This document shows, piece after piece, positions 1 to 4,932 of a stretch of DNA of 5,284 nucleotides (within the stretch, counting starts at the first letter, position 1; each line of letters begins with the position of its first letter). Under the pieces are notes generated by a model. It was not told the origin of the DNA. It saw only the letters and a list, made by a program, of their open reading frames with translations, and searched no databases. The translations under genes were made by a program, and so were the position numbers. Source of the stretch: an uncultured Bacilli bacterium (GTDB lineage Bacteria > Bacillota_I > Bacilli_A > RF39 > UBA660); assembly GCA_947624535.1 (NCBI GenBank), contig CANQKU010000074.1, forward strand, positions 1 through 5,284. The letters run 5' to 3'.

Positions 1-294
1 GTAGATATAGTAGGATCTGATGGTGTATTTAAAGGAACAACATATCCTCTAGCATGCATATTTGGTTATAAAGATGATTATCAAGATAAAAAAGCTGATG
101 AAATATCTAGATGTAAAAGTTACAAAATAAACAATAAAGAACCAAATACATACCAATTAGTAATATGGTTAGAAGAAACAAATTCAGCTCAAAAAGAACA
201 AGGATTATCCTTTGCAGGAACTTTATCAATTGAAGTACCTACAGAATCAGATACTAGTGATTATTCTGATAATAAAATTACTGGTAAACAATAA
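1..294 (+). CDS. TasA/camelysin-like secreted fibre protein, C-terminal part (5' end outside window)
   Basis: This reading frame is open from the first base and stops with TAA at 292-294, giving the last 97 residues of a longer protein. The recognisable part is the closing strands of a TasA/camelysin-type beta-sandwich: TYQLVIWLEE (fragment residues 50-59) followed by GTLSIEV (73-79). The downstream gene at 379-936 ends in the same way with TYTLIIWLQE and GTIKV, and the protein at 2238-4025 ends with GTIKVYADF, so the three look paralogous. The tail after the domain is Ser/Asp/Thr-rich and polar, with no LPXTG sorting signal. Two cysteines (fragment residues 19 and 38) could pair outside the cell, but this is speculative. 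By analogy with TasA and camelysin it would be exported, processed by the SipW-like peptidase encoded downstream, and assembled into extracellular fibres. The signal peptide lies outside the window, so export is inferred from the neighbours. Confidence 0.7.
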   Translation, partial: VDIVGSDGVFKGTTYPLACIFGYKDDYQDKKADEISRCKSYKINNKEPNTYQLVIWLEETNSAQKEQGLSFAGTLSIEVPTESDTSDYSDNKITGKQ

Positions 295-300
295 ATTTAT

Positions 301-339
301 AAAAAGCAATCTTTAAACCAATTTTAGATTGCTTTTTTT
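301..339 (+). terminator. Intrinsic terminator between the two TasA-like genes
   Basis: A perfect 12-bp stem (AAAAAGCAATCT at 301-312 with AGATTGCTTTTT at 326-337) encloses a 13-nt loop and ends in a run of seven T (333-339). It begins six bases after the stop codon of the first gene. No convincing promoter lies between it and the next gene, whose ribosome-binding site starts at 364. It may therefore act as a partial terminator within one operon, lowering expression of the peptidase and accessory genes relative to the first gene. Confidence 0.85.
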
Positions 340-363
340 ATCATTTTTTGATAATATTATAAT

Positions 364-372
364 AAGGTGGTG
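364..372 (+). promoter_or_regulatory. Ribosome-binding site that fixes the TTG start at 379
   Basis: AAGGTGGTG is a strong match to the anti-Shine-Dalgarno end of 16S rRNA. Two in-frame GTG codons (367 and 370) lie inside this site and cannot be the start. The next in-frame initiator, TTG at 379-381, is eight bases after AAGGTGG, which is the expected spacing. The gene therefore most likely starts with TTG. Confidence 0.75.
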
Positions 373-378
373 AATCCT

Positions 379-936
379 TTGAATAGAACTGTACATAAAA
401 AAGATATATTTTATTATATAATTTTATCTCTAACCTTAATTATCGTAATAATAGGTACCACTTTTGCTATTTATACTTTTTTACATAGCCAAAAAGAAGG
501 AACTAGTGCAGTATATACAGGTACATTATCAATTGAATATTTATCAGGAGATATCATAAAATGTCACGACTTAAGACCAACTAAGAATATTGATTATACC
601 ACCACTAAAGATGTTTATAAAAATAATTTTAAGGTAACCAATACTGGAACTTTAGATAGCTTAATAACTATATATTTAGATATTAATAAGAATGAATTTT
701 CTGATAAATATTTAAAATATAAAATATATAATGAAGCAAATGAAGAAGTAACAGAAGGAAACATAACTGGCACAGGAAAATTAAATTTAATAGATAACTT
801 ATCATTAGAACATGAAACTGCAACCACTTATACCCTGATAATTTGGTTGCAAGAAAATGGAAAAATCCAAAATGAAGACATGCTAAAATCCCTAACAGGT
901 ACTATAAAGGTAGATGCAAATCAAAAAATAGAATAA
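379..936 (+). CDS. Small TasA/camelysin-like protein with SipW-type signal peptide (TTG start)
   Basis: The predicted protein has 185 residues and no recognised enzymatic motif. A basic N-terminus (RTVHKK) is followed by a hydrophobic segment at about residues 10-34 that ends in IIGTTFAIYTF. This resembles the G-x-T-F-A-x-F motif at the end of SipW-dependent signal peptides. The rest is a beta-rich domain: GTLSIEY (48-54), FKVTNTGTLDSLITIYLDI (84-102, the N-T-G turn seen in TasA/camelysin proteins), TYTLIIWLQE (150-159) and GTIKV (174-178). TasA itself is larger, so this may be a short subunit or an adaptor like TapA. It has a single cysteine (residue 62) and no sortase motif. The next gene, the SipW-like peptidase, starts 13 bases after the stop, so the two are surely cotranscribed and this protein is a probable substrate. 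Family assignment rests on motif resemblance and context, not on a database match. Confidence 0.75.
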   Translation: MNRTVHKKDIFYYIILSLTLIIVIIGTTFAIYTFLHSQKEGTSAVYTGTLSIEYLSGDIIKCHDLRPTKNIDYTTTKDVYKNNFKVTNTGTLDSLITIYLDINKNEFSDKYLKYKIYNEANEEVTEGNITGTGKLNLIDNLSLEHETATTYTLIIWLQENGKIQNEDMLKSLTGTIKVDANQKIE

Positions 937-949
937 AGAGGTGGCCCAG

Positions 950-2227
950 ATGAATAATGACAATAAAAAAACATTTTCAGATATGCTTGAAAAATCAAAT
1001 GAAAATAAAGCAAAAAAAACATTTTCATCCATAGCAAACGAAAAAAAAGATGAACTAACCCTAGAAGATTTATTAAATAAAACAGATTCAAAAAAATTAG
1101 ATACTAACACTTCCGATAATGTTGATGAATCTTTATCTCTAACCTCAACCGATATATTCAAAAGCATTACCACATCCCCAACTGATTCAGTAACACCATC
1201 TTCTACCTCATCAACAAATACCTCTTATCAAGAAGACGAAAATAAAGATAAAGAAGTATTAGATAACATTAATCAAGAATCATCTAATCCTTTCTTTAAC
1301 ATAAAAGATGATATCTTTAAAGAAGAAGATTCACCAACTGAAACTCCACCTCAACCACTAGAGTCTTCCAAAGAAGACGAACCAAAAGAAGAACCTTCAC
1401 ATGAAGATACAGAACAACAAGAAGAAACAGATTCTAAACCTGAAGAATCAACAGAATCTGAATTTAAAGAAGAAAGCCCCTTCTTTGAAGAAAAATTGCC
1501 AAATATTGATTCATTTAATAATCCGTTCTTTGATAATTCTCTAAATTTAGTTGAAGACACTAAAAGTACAACTAATCCTACAGACAATCTAAATTTTGAT
1601 AATATCCAACATTTTGATGTAAAAATAGTAAAGAAAAAAGAACCCCTAATAAAAATTATTTTAGGTGTTATATCATATGCAATTTTTATCTTACTATTAT
1701 TAATAGGTATAACCTTATTAATCTATGTAGCGGATATTAAAATAAGAGAATCTAAAGGTGATTTCAGTCCACCAACATATAATGCATACGTTGTCTTAAC
1801 GGGAAGTATGTTACCAGAAATTCAAGTCTATGATGTTGTTTTAACTAAAAAAACAGATGCTGAAAATCTACAAGAAGGAGATGTCATAACATTTGCATCA
1901 TCTGATCCACGTTTTCAAGGAACGAGAATAACTCATAGAATTATAAAAAAGAATTACGATGCTGAACAAAAAAAATATACTTTCCAAACTAAAGGAGATA
2001 ACAATAATGTAGCCGATTCAGCCCTAGTAGATGCTAACAATATCTATGGTAAAGTAATATTAAAAATACCAAAATTAGGTTATCTACAACAATTCTTAGC
2101 AACTGATGGTGGTTGGATTATTGTAATATTAATACCTTGCTTAGCAGTAATATCTTATGATATAGTAAAATTAGCCAAAGGATTAAAAAGGAAAAAATAT
2201 AAAAATATAAAAGTTCAAAAAAAGTAG
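950..2227 (+). CDS. sipW: SipW-like (ER-type) signal peptidase I with long acidic disordered N-terminal extension
   Basis: The protein has 425 residues, starting at ATG 950 with AGAGGTGG five bases upstream; an upstream in-frame GTG (941) lies inside that site. Residues 1-230 are low-complexity, rich in Asp, Glu, Ser, Thr and Pro, without a signal peptide. They contain KKTFS twice (6-10, 22-26) and three PFF motifs (NPFF 113-116, SPFF 176-179, NPFF 191-194). A KKK cluster precedes a membrane segment (about 233-260). The catalytic domain has the nucleophile in LTGSM (Ser286), EGDVITF (309-315), the general base in THR (His329, not the Lys of ordinary bacterial enzymes), and KGDNN...D (Asp350, Asp356). 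A second membrane segment (about 387-407) leads to a basic tail. The charge pattern puts both ends in the cytoplasm and the active site outside. Known SipW enzymes cleave TasA/TapA-type preproteins, and such candidates flank this gene. Usual SipW proteins are roughly 190 residues and lack the extension, whose role is unknown. Confidence 0.9.
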   Translation: MNNDNKKTFSDMLEKSNENKAKKTFSSIANEKKDELTLEDLLNKTDSKKLDTNTSDNVDESLSLTSTDIFKSITTSPTDSVTPSSTSSTNTSYQEDENKDKEVLDNINQESSNPFFNIKDDIFKEEDSPTETPPQPLESSKEDEPKEEPSHEDTEQQEETDSKPEESTESEFKEESPFFEEKLPNIDSFNNPFFDNSLNLVEDTKSTTNPTDNLNFDNIQHFDVKIVKKKEPLIKIILGVISYAIFILLLLIGITLLIYVADIKIRESKGDFSPPTYNAYVVLTGSMLPEIQVYDVVLTKKTDAENLQEGDVITFASSDPRFQGTRITHRIIKKNYDAEQKKYTFQTKGDNNNVADSALVDANNIYGKVILKIPKLGYLQQFLATDGGWIIVILIPCLAVISYDIVKLAKGLKRKKYKNIKVQKK

Positions 2228-2232
2228 ATGAT
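2224..2232 (+). promoter_or_regulatory. Ribosome-binding site overlapping the sipW-like stop codon
   Basis: GTAGATGAT differs at two positions from GGAGGTGAT and sits five bases before the ATG at 2238. The stop codon of the peptidase gene (TAG, 2225-2227) lies inside it. A ribosome terminating on the peptidase gene would therefore sit on the start region of the next gene, suggesting translational coupling of peptidase and repeat protein. The spaced GTGAT element upstream of hpf (4319-4323) and GGAGATGAT upstream of secA use the same 3' part of the site. Confidence 0.55.
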
Positions 2233-2237
2233 AAATT

Positions 2238-4025
2238 ATGAAAACAAATATCTTTAATGTAAGAGAAAAAAAAGAAGATAAAATAGTAATAGAAGAAGAA
2301 AGAACAAAAAAAACATTTCTACTCTTTTTTCGACGCCACAAAAGATTTCTTCTTCTAACCATATTCCTACTAGGAATATGTTCCATCCTAATAGGTACTG
2401 GACTTGCTTTCTCTTTATTTCAATCTTCAAATGAATTTGATATCAGTTTTTTAGAGGGAGATGAAACGATAAATAGTAATAACAATCCCAATATTGATGA
2501 TGATACCGTATCAGAAGACCTTTTAGGAGAAGTATCTAGAAAGTTAGGAATTGTAATATTAACAGAGACCTTTATGTCCTCTAATGGTGATGTTATATAT
2601 TATTATTCAGACAAAAGTACTATTATCGTAACATCAGATGGTAAAATATATCGTGTCTCATCTATAGATGATGGCAAAAATTATGGTGTAGACAGAGATG
2701 GAAAAATAAATGAAAAAGCTAAGAAAAAACTAGTAACATCTACCACAACTACCCTTCAAGATGGAACAATCATAACTTACTATTCTGATGGAACTGCTAA
2801 AGTAGAACATAATGATTTAGTCTATTTTGTAAGAGACAGTAATAATATAAAAACCAATAATGGAACTACTTTAAATAACCTAGCTCCAAGTGGTGTTGCT
2901 CCATCTACCACCACAAAAAAACAAGGTAATGTATCTGCTACTCGTTTTACAGATAAAACTACTGAAGTAACAGATGGAAATCAAAAATTACTCGTTAATA
3001 AAAATGCTTCTTCGACTATTGAAGATAATAACATTACTTATGATAAAAATAATTCCTTTAAACCATTAGAAGAAAAAAAATTATCTGATGGTAATACTAT
3101 AACTTATTACGAAAATGGATCTGCAGTCATAACCGATAAAGAAGGTAATAAAACCTACGTAAAAAAAAGTGGCGATATAATTATTAAAGATAATACCATT
3201 TATGAAATAATCCCTAATGATTATGGATATTCTAAAGGTGTCGTTGAATGCCCAGATGGTAGAAAAGTAACCTATTATGATAACGGATCTGCCGTAATAG
3301 AAGAAAAAGATGGTACAAAAAAATATGTTGAAGATAGTGATGAACTATTATATAATAACAATAAAAATATCACTAGTGAACCCACATCTTCCAAACAAAA
3401 ATCTGTAGGCAAAACTCCTGATGGCAAAAATGTAGTTAATTTTGAAAATGGTAAATCTCAAGTTACAGATCCAGATGGTTCTAGTTATATAACTGACACT
3501 CAAGACATAATTTTTGATACATCAGGAAATATAGAAGAACCAGAAAGAAAACCAAGTGATATTACCCCACCTAGTAATAAACCAAATAATACCCCTAGCC
3601 CAAGTGAAGAAGATCCAACTAAAGGATTATTTGTAACAGATGCCGAAAATAAATATAATTATAGCAAATCAGTTGAAGATACAACTTTTACCATTAAAAA
3701 TACTAACACCAAATCAAGAAAATATCGAATTGTCATAGAAGAAATATCAGATTATAAAAAATTCGATACTGATAGATTAGAACCACAATTTGTCAAATTT
3801 CAAGCAACTATTGGCGATAACTATGTTCCAGCAACCACTTTAACAGATAACACCTGGACCAATGAAAAAAATAAAGTAACATATATAATATTTGATGGCG
3901 TAATTAAACCTAAAGAAACTCTTGAAGTAGCATTAAGCTTATATGTAGATTATGCCAAATTAAATAACAGTCATCAAAACAAAGGTTTTATAGGCACCAT
4001 AAAAGTTTATGCAGATTTTGACTAA
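2238..4025 (+). CDS. Large exported repeat protein with C-terminal TasA-like beta domain
   Basis: The product has 595 residues and I recognise no named family for the whole protein. Residues 1-36 are charged and end in RRHKR. A hydrophobic segment (37-61) closes with ILIGTGLAFSLF, similar to the end of the signal segment in the gene at 379, so it is a candidate substrate of the adjacent SipW-like peptidase. Residues 115-432 carry about six degenerate repeats of the form DG..(I/V)TYY..GSA.(I/V)...DG...YV. Residues 433-460 are a Pro/Ser/Asn-rich linker. Residues 461-595 form a beta-rich domain with TTFTIKNTNTKSRKYRIVIEE (482-502) and a closing GTIKVYADF (586-594), matching the pattern of the two TasA-like proteins upstream. 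There are no cysteines between the membrane segment and residue 338, and no sortase signal. It starts ten bases after the peptidase gene. A fibre anchor, spacer or accessory subunit is a reasonable inference. An adhesin is the main alternative. Confidence 0.75.
   Translation: MKTNIFNVREKKEDKIVIEEERTKKTFLLFFRRHKRFLLLTIFLLGICSILIGTGLAFSLFQSSNEFDISFLEGDETINSNNNPNIDDDTVSEDLLGEVSRKLGIVILTETFMSSNGDVIYYYSDKSTIIVTSDGKIYRVSSIDDGKNYGVDRDGKINEKAKKKLVTSTTTTLQDGTIITYYSDGTAKVEHNDLVYFVRDSNNIKTNNGTTLNNLAPSGVAPSTTTKKQGNVSATRFTDKTTEVTDGNQKLLVNKNASSTIEDNNITYDKNNSFKPLEEKKLSDGNTITYYENGSAVITDKEGNKTYVKKSGDIIIKDNTIYEIIPNDYGYSKGVVECPDGRKVTYYDNGSAVIEEKDGTKKYVEDSDELLYNNNKNITSEPTSSKQKSVGKTPDGKNVVNFENGKSQVTDPDGSSYITDTQDIIFDTSGNIEEPERKPSDITPPSNKPNNTPSPSEEDPTKGLFVTDAENKYNYSKSVEDTTFTIKNTNTKSRKYRIVIEEISDYKKFDTDRLEPQFVKFQATIGDNYVPATTLTDNTWTNEKNKVTYIIFDGVIKPKETLEVALSLYVDYAKLNNSHQNKGFIGTIKVYADFD
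2580..3533 (+). repeat. Six degenerate protein repeats (DG..ITYY..GSAVI..KDG..YV)
   Basis: Within the protein at 2238-4025, similar units occur at residues 115-143 (NGDVIYYYSDKSTIIVTSDG), 174-200 (DGTIITYYSDGTAKVEHND), 229-272 (weak), 283-325 (DGNTITYYENGSAVITDKEG), 339-378 (DGRKVTYYDNGSAVIEEKDG) and 394-432 (DGKNVVNFENGKSQVTDPDG). Units four and five are the closest pair. The alternation of short strands and D/N-G turns suggests a repeated hairpin. It recalls the G-box repeats of TCP10/CPAP proteins and MORN-like repeats, but the resemblance is only by pattern. The repeats have drifted at the DNA level, so they look old rather than freshly duplicated. Confidence 0.75.
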
Positions 4026-4032
4026 CATCTAA

Positions 4033-4053
4033 TTTTGACATCTTTTGTCGAAA
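4033..4053 (+). other. Small hairpin between the repeat-protein gene and the small gene
   Basis: TTTTGACA (4033-4040) pairs with TGTCGAAA (4046-4053) as an 8-bp stem with one T-G wobble and a 5-nt loop. No T run follows, so it is not a normal intrinsic terminator. It could be an mRNA 3' stabiliser for the operon, a processing site or a protein-binding operator. Nothing in the sequence decides between these. Confidence 0.4.
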
Positions 4054-4105
4054 CTAATGCAGCAAATTTTATTTAGTGTTATTCTTATAAAAAGGAGCTA
4101 AGAAT

Positions 4106-4210
4106 ATGCCAAATAAAATTATAATCGATGACATAATTGATGAAATGATTGACAACATTAACTACATAAAATTAAATACATATATAAAATTAGAGAAGGA
4201 AAACAATTAA
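4106..4210 (+). CDS. Small hypothetical protein, 34 residues, strong ribosome-binding site
   Basis: The ATG at 4106 is preceded by AAAGGAG (4091-4097) at an ideal eight-base spacing, one of the best ribosome-binding sites in the window, which is the main reason to believe this gene. The peptide begins MPNKIIIDDIIDEMIDNI and ends in a Lys/Glu/Asn-rich tail. It is probably an amphipathic acidic helix with isoleucines on one face, not a membrane segment. I recognise no family. It lies 80 bases after the repeat-protein gene with no terminator between, so it may be the last gene of the fibre operon. Its final codons (from about residue 28) encode the left arm of the following terminator and its stop codon sits in the loop. 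It could be a real small protein, or a translated leader whose ribosome affects termination. I see no clear promoter of its own. Confidence 0.55.
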   Translation: MPNKIIIDDIIDEMIDNINYIKLNTYIKLEKENN

Positions 4211-4225
4211 CTTCTCTAATTTTTT
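4186..4225 (+). terminator. Intrinsic terminator overlapping the end of the small gene
   Basis: AAAATTAGAGAAG (4186-4198) pairs perfectly with CTTCTCTAATTTT (4211-4223), a 13-bp stem with a 12-nt loop followed by T to 4225. The stop codon of the 34-codon gene (4208-4210) is in the loop. This is the likely end of the fibre operon transcript and separates it from hpf. Confidence 0.85.
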
Positions 4226-4269
4226 AGTATCACGTAACAAATTAAATTATGAAAGTTTAGTTTATTTTA

Positions 4270-4298
4270 AAGACATTTTTCAAATTATATGTTACAAT
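4270..4298 (+). promoter_or_regulatory. Likely promoter of hpf
   Basis: An extended -10 element TGTTACAAT (4290-4298) lies 17 bases after AAGACA (4270-4275), which matches TTGACA at four positions. Transcription would start near 4305, just ahead of the ribosome-binding site. The form is that of a SigA-type housekeeping promoter. No sigma-B- or sigma-H-like element was identified. Confidence 0.55.
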
Positions 4299-4308
4299 TA
4301 ACTTGTAA

Positions 4309-4323
4309 AGAAAGGTTCGTGAT
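4309..4323 (+). promoter_or_regulatory. Split ribosome-binding site of hpf
   Basis: AGAAAGG (4309-4315) and GTGAT (4319-4323) match the two halves of AGAAAGGAGGTGATCC, with TTC in place of AG between them. The ATG at 4329 is 13 bases after the first half but only five after the second. Which half pairs cannot be told, but an in-frame TAA at 4323-4325 excludes any earlier start. Confidence 0.5.
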
Positions 4324-4328
4324 AAATT

Positions 4329-4856
4329 ATGAAATGTAACATTAGAGGAGAAAAATTAAAAGTAACAGATGCTATCAATGATTACATCGAAACAAAATTA
4401 GCTAAACTTGATAAATATTTTAAAGATGATAATATTACAGCTAACGTTCTAATCAAATTAAAAGGTAAAAAGGATGCCATCGAAGTAACTATCCCTTATG
4501 ATAAATACATTTTAAGAAGTGAAGAAATTCACGATGATTTATATGCAGCCATTGATTTAGTAACTGATAAATTAGAAAGACAAATAAGAAAAAATAAAAC
4601 TAAATTAAAAAAACAAACTAAATCAGTTGAAAAAATATTTAATCTAGATTATGAAACCACTAAAGAAGAACCAACTGATAGTAAAATAGTAAAAAGAAAA
4701 ACTTTAGAAATGAAACCAATGAATGAAGAAGAAGCTATTTTACAATTAGAATTACTAGGTCATGATTTCTTTATTTTTAAAGATATGGATAATACTATTA
4801 AAGTAATATATAAAAGAAAAGATGGAAATTACGGAATAATAGAAACTAATAACTAA
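4329..4856 (+). CDS. hpf: Ribosome hibernation promoting factor, long form
   Basis: The 175-residue protein is a complete long-form HPF, which binds the 30S decoding region of idle ribosomes and pairs two 70S ribosomes into 100S dimers. Residues 1-95 are the S30AE domain: MKCNIRGEKLKVTDAINDYI at the start, KLDKYF (26-31) and the helix DDLYAAIDLVTDKLERQIRK (69-88). A basic, flexible linker (about 89-120) leads to the dimerisation domain (about 121-175) with the hallmark run KRKTLEMKPMNEEEAILQL and LLGHDFFIFKD, ending in YKRKDGNYGIIE. Length and both domains are normal for Bacillota. It has its own promoter and terminator, and the order hpf-secA is common in that phylum. I see nothing unusual in the protein itself. 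Confidence 0.96.
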   Translation: MKCNIRGEKLKVTDAINDYIETKLAKLDKYFKDDNITANVLIKLKGKKDAIEVTIPYDKYILRSEEIHDDLYAAIDLVTDKLERQIRKNKTKLKKQTKSVEKIFNLDYETTKEEPTDSKIVKRKTLEMKPMNEEEAILQLELLGHDFFIFKDMDNTIKVIYKRKDGNYGIIETNN

Positions 4857-4872
4857 AATTAGTTTCTTTTTT
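4841..4872 (+). terminator. Intrinsic terminator of hpf, overlapping its 3' end
   Basis: AGAAACTAAT (4841-4850) pairs with ATTAGTTTCT (4858-4867) as a 10-bp stem with a 7-nt loop, followed by T to 4872. The left arm encodes the last codons of hpf and the stop codon (4854-4856) is in the loop. The arrangement is the same as at 4186-4225. Confidence 0.8.
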
Positions 4873-4882
4873 GTATAAACAC

Positions 4883-4911
4883 TAGTAATTTTTCTTATTT
4901 TTTGTTAAAAT
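4883..4911 (+). promoter_or_regulatory. Possible secA promoter
   Basis: TGTTAAAAT (4903-4911) is an extended -10 element close to the TGTTACAAT proposed for hpf. The -35 position (TAGTAA, 4883-4888, 17-base spacing) is weak, with three matches to TTGACA. Transcription would start near 4918, giving a leader of only about 15 bases that includes the ribosome-binding site. The terminator just upstream makes a separate secA promoter necessary. Confidence 0.4.
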
Positions 4912-4932
4912 TATATCACGGAGATGATATAT

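Noticed and set aside
358..363. TATAAT as a -10 element for the gene at 379
   Set aside because: Transcription would begin within the ribosome-binding site and the -35 position is only the T run of the terminator; in this AT-rich stretch the match is probably chance.
367..372. GTG codons at 367 and 370 as the start of the small TasA-like gene
   Set aside because: Both lie within the AAGGTGG ribosome-binding site; TTG at 379 has the right spacing and the signal peptide is complete without the extra residues.
941..943. GTG at 941 as the start of the SipW-like peptidase
   Set aside because: It is part of the ribosome-binding site AGAGGTGG; ATG at 950 is correctly spaced.
615..1587. Open frames on the minus strand opposite the TasA-like and peptidase genes
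   Set aside because: They are opposite real genes, lack ribosome-binding sites, and their Ser-rich composition is the mirror of acidic and Asp/Glu codons on the coding strand.
1..4025. Sortase-assembled pilus or LPXTG-anchored adhesin locus
   Set aside because: None of the three C-termini has an LPXTG-type motif with hydrophobic segment and basic tail, and the peptidase has signal peptidase boxes (GSM, THR, GDNN), not a sortase TLxTC.
4035..4040. Perfect TTGACA as a -35 box for the small gene at 4106
   Set aside because: No acceptable -10 element lies 16-18 bases downstream, and the bases are better explained as one arm of the hairpin 4033-4053.
2229..4334. Identical 15-base sequence TGATAAATTATGAAA at the starts of the repeat-protein gene (2229-2243) and hpf (4320-4334)
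   Set aside because: It is explained by the shared GTGAT/ATGAT ribosome-binding element, an AT-rich spacer and ATG AAA; not enough to call a regulatory repeat.
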